The notes under the pieces: model-generated | What the model saw: the letters and a program-made list of their open reading frames with translations, nothing else | What the model was told of the DNA's origin: nothing | Database searches by the model: none | Position numbers and translations under genes: made by a program | Shown here: piece after piece, positions 1-12,100 of the stretch | Layout: the number at the start of each line of letters is the position of its first letter | How positions within the stretch are numbered: the first letter of the stretch is position 1 | NCBI GenBank assembly: GCA_024516155.1 | Contig: JAJJXM010000015.1 | Span: 186,001 to 250,000 of the forward strand | DNA from: Pyronema omphalodes | Taxonomy: Eukaryota > Ascomycota > Pezizomycetes > Pezizales > Pyronemataceae | Reading direction: 5' to 3' | DNA length: 64,000 nt

Positions 1-1366
1 GCCACACGAACCCTAGGCTTCAGTATGGACTCCAGCATTATGAACCAGGAATTCCAACGGGTGTCGTTATCTCGGCGTATCAAGAGTCCACCTGTGAAGG
101 ACTTGAACTGCTTGATTCTCTGTGGACTGCCGCGTGAGTGGACGCAGATGTTGTGAGCCTTACCAAGCGGTCCGCATTGACGCCATCGCACAAGGTCTTC
201 TTCTGTTCCGGGTTGATACGTACTGTCGCGGATAGCTGCTGTTGAATTTCCAAACAAGAATGCCTTGACTGCAAGATTAATTATGTGTCCGGTACATCGT
301 AGGCGGCGTGAATCAGGGTTGAATGGGATCCCTAAAGTTTCGATATGCTCTGCAAAAGCATCCATCATGGTGTCATTGTTGGCAGCGTTGTCCATCACAA
401 AGTATCCAATTTTGGTCCAGATGTTGTATTCTGAAAGGATATCGACTACCACTGTACAGAGGTTCTCTCCTGTGTGAGTTCCTTCGATTTCTCTTAAGCC
501 AAGGATGATATGATCCACCCAGCCATTCGCATTGACAAAATGTCCCACAACACCTAGAAGTTGGAGGTTATTCGGTGCGGTCCAACCATCCACGCTGATG
601 TGTACCATTCCGGGTGAAGAGTGAAGCACCTCAATCATTAGCTCCTTCTGCACCTTGTAAGCTTCCATAACCCAGGACCGCACAGTTGTCGAAGATAATG
701 GGAGTTCCTTTGCTGCTTCAGGTCTCAAAAAATGGCTGTATGCTTGGAAGCTCTCGGAAGTAGGAAATTCCAGTGAGAGGTTTTGATCTGCAACCAAGCG
801 TATCTATATCAGACGTCAGAGCTAGTTCTTGAAGTATGCACTAGAAGAAAAGAAAAACATACTAAAAGAGCTTTATGTGTGTCCTTGTGCCAGTAGGTAG
901 TATTCTGAGAACCAGGCAGAACCCCTTGGCCATTTTTCGGGCCACCTAAACCCGCGGCCTTCAGTTTTTGCACTCGCTCGGCCGTCTCAAAAGCTTGGGT
1001 GATGCTATTCCTGAGAACACCCAAACGTTGCACCTTCCGGTTGCCCTCCTCTTCGGTGCGATGTGTTTCTTTTAAGTGGAGGGTTGGGGCACGAGTTCCG
1101 GATGACACTTTGTATTGTTTCGGATTGCTCCGGTTAATACACATCGAGCACTGCCAGTACTCGCACCCATTGATCTCCACTTCGTCACCATGCTTCCAGA
1201 TCCATGATGTTTTCTCCCTCTTGCGTTTGGGAGCTTGACCAGAGGCAATGACTGGTCGCTGAGAGTCAGGGGTGCTGGTGGCCGCGTCCTCAGAGCCTTG
1301 TTGTATTTCCAGGGGGGCATCGAAGCCAGCTGAGATTGATGAGAGGCCACTAGTAACTGAACTCAT
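1..1366 (-). CDS. hAT-family transposase with N-terminal BED zinc finger (partial, runs off left edge)
   Basis: Class II cut-and-paste transposase. The first exon (1366 down to 863) starts at ATG 1366. It encodes a BED-type zinc finger: C-x2-C in CEYWQCSMC, then an H-x4-H pair in HLKETH. The inferred intron 804-862 has a GTATGT donor and TAG acceptor and keeps phase 0. The second exon (803 down to the window edge) reads open in one frame. It contains hallmark hAT catalytic-domain text: VHISVDGWTAPNNLQLLG (the conserved D), then LREIEGTHTGENL, then a GYFVMDNAANNDT-like segment (second D). The C-terminal dimerisation domain lies outside the window. No stop or frameshift was seen in the visible part, so the element may be recent. 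Family assignment is confident; autonomy cannot be judged from half an element. Confidence 0.88.
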
Positions 1367-1830
1367 GGTAGTAAATCGCTGAAGAAAGATCGCCGTGTGA
1401 GGTATGGTTGAGTTCTGTGGGTCCAGAGAGGGCAGTCCAGGCGAGATATATAGGAGGGTTCAGGCCAACAGAGATAAGTTTAAACGGGGTCCGGTACATC
1501 GTTTGCACTGGTTTGGCTGTTTATTCCTCCATGCACGAGTTTGTCTGTTTATTCTTCTGTGAAGTAGTCAACGAGGTGGTTAAACTGGTTTGTACCTGAC
1601 AACCAGTAAACTGTTTACGAGGTGGTTAAACTGGTTTGTATCTGACAACCAGTAAACTGTTTACCGAGTCAGTTCAATCAGTTCAATCAGTGTACTGCAG
1701 TTACCTGGTTCTATGGAACCCTCAAAACTGAACCAACTGCGTATCGGGGACACGAAAACTGCACCAACTAACTGTGAATTATCAGTTCAGTTTACCTGGT
1801 TTACGATTTTACCCGGTAAACTGGCTATAC
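1367..1830. mobile_element. Probable terminal region of the hAT element with subterminal repeats
   Basis: Non-coding sequence upstream of the transposase start. It is dominated by short motifs of the form TAAACTGGTTT / AACCAGTAAACTG in both orientations (about 1580, 1602, 1626, 1648, 1704, 1790 and 1812). hAT transposases bind subterminal repeats through their BED finger, so this is probably the element's promoter-side end. The exact terminal inverted repeat and 8-bp target-site duplication were not resolved because the other end is off the window. Confidence 0.5.
1573..1664. repeat. Two tandem 46-bp units in the hAT end
   Basis: Units 1573-1618 and 1619-1664 differ at a single base (TACCTGAC versus TATCTGAC). 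Each unit is itself partly palindromic: TTAAACTGGTTTG on the left and CAACCAGTAAACTG on the right. This makes them plausible transposase-binding sites. Confidence 0.85.
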
Positions 1831-3878
1831 GGTTGGGAGGTCTGCTCACGCTCACATACGTACGTCAGGATTGATAAGGCGGCCAGGGATATGCGAAAAG
1901 CCTTGAATCATCTTGTGTTTGAACTGAGTGTTTGGTCCAATTTTCGGACGACGCAATGGATGGACCATGGTTATGACAGGCAGAAATTTTGGTTGTCGGA
2001 ACTCGGAAGGGATTATTAATAGTGCCCCTGAGGAGGTATTGTTTTCGTTTACAAGTTATAACGGTAGTCTCACATATTTAAATAACTTTCAACATCTTTC
2101 ACAGCATAGTAAACCCCATTGCATGTCAACATATTGAAAGATGGCAGTAGGTGTCATATCAGGATTCTATAACTTTACGTCAACAACTCAACTACATGGT
2201 TCCCCTCGTGCACATCAATCCCCAAACTTTAAATGTAGCTACAAATGTGGCAGGATACTAGATTTTCGCTTACGACCTCGACGCGTACGATGTATTTGAT
2301 ACATCCTAAATATTTCCCTTGTAAGAAACTACTAACGAGATATCTACGTCTTCACCTCATATTACGACATTGGAATTATGTTCTTTGGTATTGTTATGCA
2401 TACAGCAATTCGTTGATTGCACTATGGATAAACTTTAGACCAATTCGGGTAAGCGATGGAATAACTCTGGAGCTTGGAGAATTCCTGAAGACGAAAATAC
2501 TGGTTTATGTAAATTCAAAAGGAAAAAATAGTTATTAAGAATAATGCGTTATCAAAATAAACCTAGTGTTTGTATGACTCGCTAGGTTTTAATACGGGAC
2601 TCATGTACCACGGTGACTCCTATGAAGCAAAATTTCTACCTAGTCTTTTTCAACAGTCGTCAAAAGTGAATTTAAGGTTAATATCGGGACTGACGTAATA
2701 CATACTAGATTTTATAGATCTTATCGTCATCTAGTTCACCTTGTCCTAATAAGCTATAGGTATTTGGAGATGCTAATATGTTTTCTCTTATAGACGCCTT
2801 GAAAACTGTGAAGACCGCCAAATAATATGACCACCAGCTGAATCTGATACTATTCCCAGAGCAGATATACCACATCTGGTAGAACAATCAAAAATGGTTA
2901 AGCGGAAAAGATGGAGTGGGTTAACTTCTTGTCAGTTACAGGATGTTGAGTTGTTGAGTCCATTGACAGCGTATATTGTAGCTTCTGGGTGTTTCTGATG
3001 GCCCGGTGTTGTAGTAGGAGTGAACAACAGCTCATAATCGCTGTGTGGGAAGTACTACTGCCAAAGTGGTCTCGGGTAATACCTTTACTTGGTTATAATT
3101 TCGAGTCAATAATTCACAGTGCCAAGTCTCACAACGATTTATGAAGAAAGATGCAGTCATTATGGACAGAAATAGATGAATGGAAAAAGACACATTTAAA
3201 TTGGATTATCGATCGATTCCACGGTTGTTACAATTCCTACACCACGCATAGGTGGCCGTCACTCAGGCTGAAATGTTTCTCATCTCTCCATCTCCCCATA
3301 TTTCTCGTTCTCCTCATCTTCTCATCTTCTCATGAACCCCGAAAGCATCTGGATATCTTTTTTTGCTGCCCCCACCTCTTTCGCCTCATGTCCTGTATTT
3401 CTAAATCCATAATCTAGCTTTCCCCCTCTTAGCACTCGTCATTATCCCCTCTCACTACTCGTCATGTCCTCCTCTTGTCGTGATAATTCGGTTTATTCAC
3501 CAGGACATTCACCTTGTCCTACGCTGCGCCTGGTCTAGATTTCACCCCCCACCTCCCATACCTCCCCTCGCTGCTGTGTACAAATTACGAAATCAGAAAA
3601 AACCAAAGCAGAAAATCGAAACAAACAAAAACTCCAAACACCCATTGTCATCGCTCCAGTGAGTTGACGAGCCGCTCATGGGCTACAGTACGTGGCATAG
3701 AGATAAAGCAAGTTACAAAACAAAAAGAAAAAAACGAAAGCAAAAGAAGACTAGCTGCAAGTAATGAGAGTAGTATAACTATCGTAAACGCTGTAAACTT
3801 TTATGTCGTGCAAATTAAAGTGGTACGAAACAAAACGAGGGGGGCAATGAAGGAGAAGGAGAAAGAGGGGCATTATAC
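1831..3878. other. Intergenic, AT-rich, no gene recognised
   Basis: About 2 kb with only short, unrelated open frames of fewer than 100 codons and no family resemblance. The right part (3480-3870) is pyrimidine/adenine-rich and is probably the 3' UTR or downstream flank of the convergent Red1-like gene. No tRNA, terminal repeat or further transposase text was seen. Confidence 0.5.
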
Positions 3879-6800
3879 TTATGCCTTGCCAGACCCGGGA
3901 AGTTTGACAACCCTAGTTTCATCTCCAAAAAACCTCCTTCGGAATGCAGAGATACCCATGGCGACCTGGGCAAAATCGGTAACCCCAGTTTCTTTAAAAC
4001 TCATGATGGTATTCCGCAGACCCTCTGCGTATTCATCTTCCTCATCTTTATTCGTTCCTTCATTCACCGCCAACTCCATCAAAATTTCATCATCTTTCCA
4101 ACGTCAAATTTCATCATCAGTAATCTAAGTAAGGGGGTATAGGAAGACATACCTTGCATGGTGATTTCCCTGCAATGTTGATCACGGCATGTATTGTCGT
4201 TACATACACCACCGGATAATTCCCAGCGACACATCACCTTGTTCACATCTAATCGATTGGAATACCGAAGGCTTCTGTAACCAGACGGATTGAATTCAAG
4301 GAAACGAGGATGGTGTCGGAAAGATTTGAAAATCGCTAGCGGCGATACGTAGGGGGTGAAATTATTCGGAATCGTCTTCGCCTGTTGAGAAAGTTTGACG
4401 AGAAAGGTTAGCACATTGGGCATTTGAAAGATAAAACAATAAGCAGGATAAAACCTTATCCGCGGACAATATTGCTGTCTCTTGCTGTGGAGTATGCACT
4501 ATTGTAGATGAGCTGGTAGTTTGTTCGTTCTCAGCACTCGAAGATGTCTTGGTAACGAGACCAGCAGGGGCCGCGTCTAAACCAGAAAGTTCGGGCTCAT
4601 GGGTATGATGGCTAGAAATATCGCTTCCGTCATCTTCATCTTGATCATCTTCACTATCATCATCACTATCATCACTGTCTTCCTCAGATTCCTCGTCAGA
4701 AGAGCTGCTAGAACTGCTGCTATCTTCATAATCGGATAAGTCATCTGCAATTTCGATAGTCTCCGGCGAACGATGTGGGACATTTTGGCACTTCTCTGAA
4801 CTGTTGTCAGCAATGTCCATAACCTCTTTTGGCATAGCTGGCTGCTCAGGTTCTTCATGGTCGATATCCATCAACATGACATCAGAATCGGCCGGCGATG
4901 CAGGCTCGACTGAAATAGAGTCTGCCGACGTACAAGCCATGACGGCCCCTTGATTAGTCTGATTCTCGCGAGGTTCTGTGGCCTGACGAATGTCTGATCC
5001 TAGTGGGGATGCAGATGTAGCAATTGCAGGTATAGCGGACGATTTTGTGCTGACTGCATCTATGGCATCTTCTTGTTCAATGTCAATGGGCTCATCAGCG
5101 ACAGTATCAGGACCTAGAAACAATGAGTAATTTTCTTGTCCCAAATGGAAATGTTTCAAGTGAGTATCCCAACGAGAAGCCAATGTTGACAAACCTTCGG
5201 TTGCTTGCACCATCAGAGGTGCCGCGACACTTGGAGTAGTCGGATTACTTGCTGGCTGCGATAGCGTGAGCTCACCAAAGCTTTCGAGTTCCTTTGCTAG
5301 TGAATTTCGCATCTCTTCCATTTCCTGGTATTCCCGAAGCATTTCCTCCTCTTGACGCCTAAATTCCTCCTCTTGTTTTCGAATGCGCTCGCGCTCTTCT
5401 TGTATCTTCTCCCTGGCCTGACGCTTCGCTTCTCTGGCTTTTTCAATTGCTTGCAATTGTTTTCTCTTGCGTTCACGTGCCTGTTCACGCTCTCTCTCCA
5501 ATTTCTTTTCAGTTTCTTCCTGCAGCTTAGCAGCTTCCATTTGTTGTTTCATGGCCTTTTCCACTTTATTCCTTGCTTCTTGCTCTTGTTTCTTTGTTTC
5601 TTCAATTTGCTTCCTTTCTTCCTCTCGCTTTTTAGCAGCTTCTTCCTCCTCTCTCTTGGCAGCCTCTGCAGCCTGCCTGCGCTTAGCTTCAGCAGCCTCT
5701 CTCTTTTCCCTTCGAACAGTTTCCGCCCTCTGGAGTGTCGCTTTAAGTTCCGCTATTTCTCTTGCACGTTTTTCTTGTACTTTTTCTACCAGCGATGCCT
5801 GTGGCACCTGCGCTGGAGAAGCAATACGTGCCGGTTCTTTTGCTACAATAGTCTCTGGAATGGAAGATGGTTTAGCCGCAACTGGCTGGGGCGATGCCTT
5901 CTGAGGCGGAGAAATAGTGGGTCCAGCTCCGATTAATGGAGTGTGAACTGGTGTTGCAAATCCTGAGCCTGTGCCGTTCTTTTTCTGCTGCTCCTTCTTC
6001 TGAATCGCCGCTTTGAGGCGTGCGATTTCAAGAGCAGCTGCTGACTGTTTTGCAGCCAGAGTTTTGGCGTCCATTGTTCCATTAGAAGGCATGGGTGTTG
6101 TCCCAGAACGCCTCATGCTAGGATATGTGCCACTACCGTTAATTCCAGGAATGCCTAAAGGCGTGGTATCATTTGACCTGTAATCTGTCGCAAAAGACAT
6201 CTTTGCTGGATCATAGTCATCGTCTTCATCATCAGACACCTCAATAATTACCGAGTGTGGTTTCTGGGCACCAAACTTTCGTTTGGTCACATTATTCTCC
6301 GAGTAAAGATCTGATGCATTTGGTCGTTTACGGCGTGCTGCGTTAGAAGACTCCATCTGTGATTCTGTCGGAGTCAATACGACATCATTCTTAGGTGATA
6401 TAGGTTGGGCGGGCATAACAATGGGCGCATCTTTCTTTCTAAGATCTCCTGATACGCTGGATACGTTGTTTATGACTCCTGCCCCGTGAAGTGAGAGTCC
6501 AGGAATTTGTGGTAATGATATACCGGGTACCGCGGGTGAAATTGACTGAGGATGCGCTTGAGTAACAGCGGCGTGCACAGGCGTACTCGATATTGGCGTA
6601 GGGGGAGCACTTGGAGTCGAAGTTTTGTTAAGGTTCAAAGATGCAAGTCGTTTTTGAAAGGCCTCTCTCGCTGCTTGTATCTCAAAAGATCTCCGTTGCT
6701 TTTCCTCCGCGTCTTTGGCTGCTTCTCGTTGCCGAACAAGTTCGGCTGCCTTAGCCTCGGCCTCCCTTCGTTCTCTGTCACGTTTTTCTTTCTCCAATTG

Positions 6801-7836
6801 TTTTCGTATAGATTCAGCTGTTTGTGTTATATCAACTTTATTGGGCGAGTGTTCTTTGGAATTTTGTTTCATAATGCCGAAGCTGGACACCATTGGGGGA
6901 GCTTGAGCTGGTGGTGTTGGAAGAACAGTGCTATTCAGAACCGGAACATTAAGGGCTGCAAAGAGTCTCCTAAGGGTATTAGGGTCAACTCTTGTTTCAG
7001 TGATTATGTCCTGGAACGAAACATTGCATTGTACCATATCTAAGATGGCTTTTTGAGTCTCTGAGCGGATGGCAGATGTCACTGCGGGTGAAGGTGAGGA
7101 GGCATATCCATTAGCAAGCCTGGAGGCAGAGTTATGTGTTATGGAACTGTTATTCCGACCTGGCAGGGAACGCGTGCCACCTAGAAGATAGTTAGAAAAG
7201 CAGGAAACCTAAGTATACAGAGGGGCCAGATAAGGCTGTATATGTAGAGTGAGCAATAACCTTTTGGCCTGCGCGGAAGTCCACCAGGCCCGTTCTTCTG
7301 TGAATGCGGCTTGTTGTTCATGGCCGACCTATAGTTCAACACCAATTACGTCAATAAGCATACTTTCGACAGAGCTGCAATAGACCGAAGGGGAATCTGG
7401 AGGGTGCAGGCGGTCCTAAGATGAGCGGGGTGTACCAGTTGAAGTTCGGTGGGCCATCGACTGTTGCGCGTAGTTCTATTAGTATCGGAAAAGAGTGAGC
7501 TCTTGTAATCAAAATGCAGTGACGCGACTCTTTGAAGGTACCTCGGGTAGGGGGGTTGCCCTTACCTTCCATCGGAGATTGAGGATTTGAATATGACACC
7601 TCTGAAAGTTCACCCTCTTCCAGGCTGTCGTCACCATCAGGTTCAGTACTCCTCATGTCTGTTTGGGAAGAAGAGTAGAAAGAACTGGCATTGTTCACTG
7701 GGCCGGAATGTGGAAGTTGGAATGGCGGTCGCCTGCTGGTGTCGGTACCATTTCCAGCACCTTGCACAGCGGTAGAAGAAGCTTTAGGCGCCGTGAAAGT
7801 GAAGCCCCCGAAAGATGGCGTTGGTGGGTAGCTCAT
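3879..7836 (-). CDS. red1: Red1/ZFC3H1-like zf-C3H1 protein, MTREC/PAXT nuclear RNA-decay scaffold
   Basis: Six exons fit with consistent phases: 7836-7566, 7475-7364, 7328-7261, 7180-4455, 4381-4153 and 4093-3879, giving 1,206 residues. The N-terminus is Pro/Ser-rich and acidic (EEGELSE). A short helical element follows (QKAILDMVQCNVSFQDII ... LRRLF), as in fungal homologues. Then come long Arg/Glu/Lys/Gln coiled coils (about residues 230-270 and 560-720) and an acidic Ser/Asp/Glu tract. The C-terminal hallmark at about residues 1070-1135 is FTPYVSPLAIFKSFR, then SLRYSNRLDV, then the putative zinc ligands in CRWELSGGVCNDNTCRDQH (C-x8-C-x4-C-x3-H). In fission yeast and human, this domain's proteins tether the Mtr4-type helicase and direct unstable transcripts to the nuclear exosome. 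The 5' exons are less certain because that region is disordered. One donor (GTTTTA at 4454) is non-consensus, but phase and homology support it. Divergent from the myosin gene. Confidence 0.85.
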
Positions 7837-9198
7837 GGTGCAGCAGTGTGGTGTGGAGTTGACCAGATGAAACGAAGAGACGAGATGCAACCAAAGGTTG
7901 AACAAGTGATGTAAGTAGTCGCAACCAGGGATGTTGTAGTCGACCCCAAGTACGTGAGCTTTTGTAATCCTGACGCGGAGGAAAAACAGCTCTACTGTAG
8001 TGTAGATGGCGCTTGTCGTGTGAAGATCGTGGAAAAGGGAAAAGTTGGACGCTGCTGGAGGCTGTTCAGATTAGAGTTAGTTGAGTAGTTTCTGCAACTG
8101 ACAAAATTCAGTTTTCCGTCGTCTTTTATCTTTTCTTTCTAGATATCCCTCTCTTTCCGAATGTCTATCTCTTTCTGAATGTTCCGTCTCTTTCTGATTC
8201 ACTGTGTCTCTGTATTGTGTGAGTTTTTGCAGAGGTGAAGATTGTGTGGCTTGCGGGGATGAAAATTAGATGTGGCGGAGAAGGGCAGTCATTAGTGTTC
8301 ACGGTTCTGGAAGCGGATCGTGCCTTGAGGGTCGGGAGTGGCTCAGAATTGTCGGGAAATTTTGCTCACGTGAGCGGGAAGAGACAGCTGTGAAGTTGAG
8401 TTGACCGTTGGTGAAGGGGAGGGAACACGGGCGATGGCTATCGGGGGGAGCAGCTTAGGAATGTGGAAATAGCCCTAAATTATCCTTATTAGGTTTAATC
8501 AGGTAGAGATTACCCTGAATTATCCTTTTTAGGGTTGAGCAAGTGATAATTACCCTGAATTATCTATCCTCTTTAGGCTTAAGCAAGTGAGTATTACCCT
8601 GAATTATCCTTTTGGGCTTAATCAGCCACAATAATGTGCCCCAAAACAGTAAAATTATTACGTAATACATCAGTAATATTTCCCACTGCAGCTGTATTTA
8701 TTCAGCAACATAATTAAGCGCCTGCTCACTGTCAGTGACGTCGCACAAGCCGATTTGCGACGGGTTGTTGCCAGCCCCAAGCTCTGTTTGTTTACGTGTA
8801 TGGTGACACCATAGGCGAGCCACAAGAGCCCTGTCGAATCGGAACCAACCAGAGTTCCCCAAATCGCGAAAGAGCCTCTTGCGTCCCGCGCAAGCAATCA
8901 CGCAGCTCAACTCTCCAGCCTCTCCAAAATCACGAAACTCTGCAAGCGTTGTCCGATCACTTTTCTTCTGCATTCCTGTACAGCGTTTCATTTCACCATC
9001 ACAATCGTTCCTTCCTTTACGACTGTTGCTGTCGTCCGCTGTTAACTGCCCCTCGCTTGATAGCTTGCTTGGTTGCTTGTACTCGAACTTCACATATGTT
9101 TAGGACCTTCATCCTCCACCTTCATTGATTCCCACAACTTAGCTGCAATACAATATCTATTATCACCGTCCATCGATCTTGAAGACACCTGGGAAGTC
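7837..9198. promoter_or_regulatory. Bidirectional promoter region between red1-like and myosin II genes
   Basis: The 1.36-kb gap separates two divergent starts (7836 minus, 9199 plus). It contains pyrimidine-rich tracts around 8105-8220 and 9000-9180, typical of fungal transcription starts, and a block of tandem repeats (8467-8628). No coding frame with family resemblance was seen. Confidence 0.55.
8467..8628. repeat. About four imperfect ~40-bp tandem repeats
   Basis: Each unit contains TACCCTGAATTATCCTTTT (or CCCTAAATTATCCTTATT), then an AGGYTTAA or AGGGTTGA box, then CAAGTGA or CAGG. Unit lengths vary from about 36 to 44 bp. The block sits in the shared promoter of two divergent genes. 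Confidence 0.75.
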
Positions 9199-12100
9199 AT
9201 GTCCGGACAACCCCCACCTTCTGATGCCCCGCAGGCGCGTCGGAACCTCCCTTGGCAGCAGCGGAGACCTGTGTCTTCTACGTTTAAGAAACCGGCGCCA
9301 GGCTCACCACTCGGACTAACACAGTCTCACACTCTGCCAACGGACTTGGGTCCGTCGTCGCCAGCTCCCGGTCCGTCTACCGAGCTCCAGATTACCGAAC
9401 GGTCGTCTCCTCCGCTCCATACAGCTAGAAGCAATAATCAACTCTCCGTATCCTCCCTCACGAAGAACTTCGCTACGCCCTCCGGACTCCCGTCATTACC
9501 GGTAGCACGACATGTCAGAACTAGTAGTACTAATGTAAAAGGCACATTTGCTCCATCATTCATCAAGGACCAATTCGGCCTCGAACGACGGGATAGTGTC
9601 TCGTCGATGAGAGGTGGCCATGGAATTGCTGGGGAAAGTAGTGACTTTTCGGGTCGTCGATGGGTATGGGTTAAGGACCCAGTGGAAGCTTTTGTGAAGG
9701 CAGAAGTTTTGGATGAACAGGATGGCATGTTGACGGTGCGATTTGAAGATCTCTCGGTATGTTCGGACATCATGAGAGCAAGGTACACATCTTAATAAGC
9801 TTTTCTACAGGAGAAAACATTCCGGGAAGATCAAGTAGACAGAGTCAATCCCGCAAAATTCGACAAAGCGGATGATATGGCGGAATTGACGCACTTGAAC
9901 GAAGCCTCGGTGGTACACAATTTGAGAATGCGATATCAATCTGAATTAATATACGTACGTCTAATAGTATTCCACAGCATATGTGTATTCGTCTAATCGG
10001 GAAGTAGACCTATTCCGGATTGTTCTTGGTAGCGGTCAACCCCTACACACAACTTCCAATTTACAATAATGAATATATCGCGATGTACAAAAACCGTCAA
10101 AGAGAGGAAACCAAACCCCATATTTTCGCAGTAACGGACCTAGCTTTCAGGAGCATGTTGGAAGAGAAAAAAGACCAAAGTATCTTGGTAACAGGAGAAT
10201 CCGGAGCTGGAAAAACTGAAAATACCAAAAAGGTCATTCAGTATCTTGCAGCGGTGGCAATTGATAATAGCGCTACAAAGCAGTTTGGAACTCTCGAGAA
10301 CCAGATTTTGCAAGCCAATCCCATCCTCGAAGCTTTTGGTAACGCACAGACTTTGCGTAACAACAACTCCTCCCGATTCGGAAAGTTTATCCGTATTGAA
10401 TTCACGAGAAGTGGACAAATTGCGGGAGCCTTCATTGATTGGTATCTTCTCGAGAAGAGCAGAGTTATCACTCAACACAAGCACGAGAGAAATTACCATA
10501 TTTTCTATCAACTTTTGAGTGGTGCTCCCACTGAAATGCGTAGACTATTCTTACTCGGAGATGCGAAGGTCGATGCCTGGGAATACCTTAAGAGTGGCAG
10601 CGATACAATTGCCGGTGTGGATGACCGCGATGAATTTAACGCTCTCATTAAAGCTTTTGAGGTCATGGGATTCACACAAGAGGAGCAAGAATCAATTCTT
10701 AGAGTGATTGCAGCTGTTTTGCACATTGGAAACCTCGAGGTCGTACCGGAAAGACGTGGTAGTGAGGATGCTCGTTTCCCCAAAATCGAAGAAGCCGACC
10801 GTATCTGTCATACTCTTGGTATCCCAGTGGATCCCTTTGTGAAGGGTCTCCTCAGACCTCGTGTGAAGGCTGGTAGAGAATGGGTAAACCAGTCTCGAAA
10901 CCACGAACAAGTCCGACACAGTTTGGAATCTCTCGCCAAGAGTTTATACGAGCGAGGCTTCGGCAAGCTTGTCGAGATGGTCAACGGAAAGCTTGACACC
11001 AAGGGCGATGGCGGTGACTTTATCGGTGTTCTGGATATCGCAGGATTTGAAATTTTCGAGGTAGACTATCTCACTAACTTTTGTCTGACAACAGCTGACC
11101 TTTTAATTCAAGTCGAACAGCTTTGAACAGCTCTGCATTAACTACACCAACGAAAAGTTGCAACAGTTCTTCAACCACCACATGTTTGTTTTGGAACAAG
11201 ATGAATACGCTCGTGAGAGAATTGAATGGAAGTTTATCGACTTTGGTCACGATCTTCAGCCTACCATTGACTTGATTGAATTGCCAAACGTAAATCCTCA
11301 TGTTTCCGATGACTGCCGAGCCTCGCTAATTTATTGCCCAGCCAATTGGTATCTTCTCTTGTCTTGACGAAGACTGTGTCATGCCAAAAGCCACCGATGT
11401 AACCTTTACTGAAAAACTGCACTCTCTCTGGGACGGCAAGACTACCAAATACAAGCGTTCACTTCTCAGCCAAGGATTTATCCTCACCCACTATGCCGCT
11501 GATGTCGAATATGACACCACAGACTGGCTCCAAAAGAACAAGGATCCTCTAAACGACAATGTTACCAGGCTTCTCGCCAATTCTTCGTACCCTTATATTG
11601 CCTCTCTTTTCTCCGACTATTCCGAGGATTCCAGCGAGCTTTCTGGAGCGCCCAGGAGTCGAGTCAAGAAGGGTCTTTTCCGTACCGTAGCCCAGCGCCA
11701 CAAGGAGCAACTCTCAAGCCTGATGTCACAACTCAACCAAACACACCCTCATTTCGTCCGTTGCATTATCCCTAACCACCAAAAAAAGCCTAGAACGCTT
11801 CAAGCGCCTTTAGTTTTGGACCAACTCCGATGTAACGGAGTGTTGGAGGGTATCCGTATCGCACGAACCGGATTCCCCAACAGAATGACCTTCACAGAAT
11901 TCCGGCAACGTTATGAGGTTCTGTCTGATAAAATGCCTAAGAGTTATCTTGACGGGCAGAAAGCATCTCAGATGTTGCTGGAACATATTGATTTGGATCC
12001 TGTCCAGTATCGTGTCGGTATCTCAAAGGTCTTTTTCAGATCCGGCATCTTGGCCGAGTTGGAAGAGCGTCGTGATGCTTTGGTTCGTGAGATTATTACA

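Noticed and set aside
5352..5936. 194-codon plus-strand open frame opposite the red1-like gene
   Set aside because: It is the antisense shadow of the Glu/Lys/Arg coiled-coil coding sequence; it is Leu/Phe/Ser-rich only because of the complementary codons.
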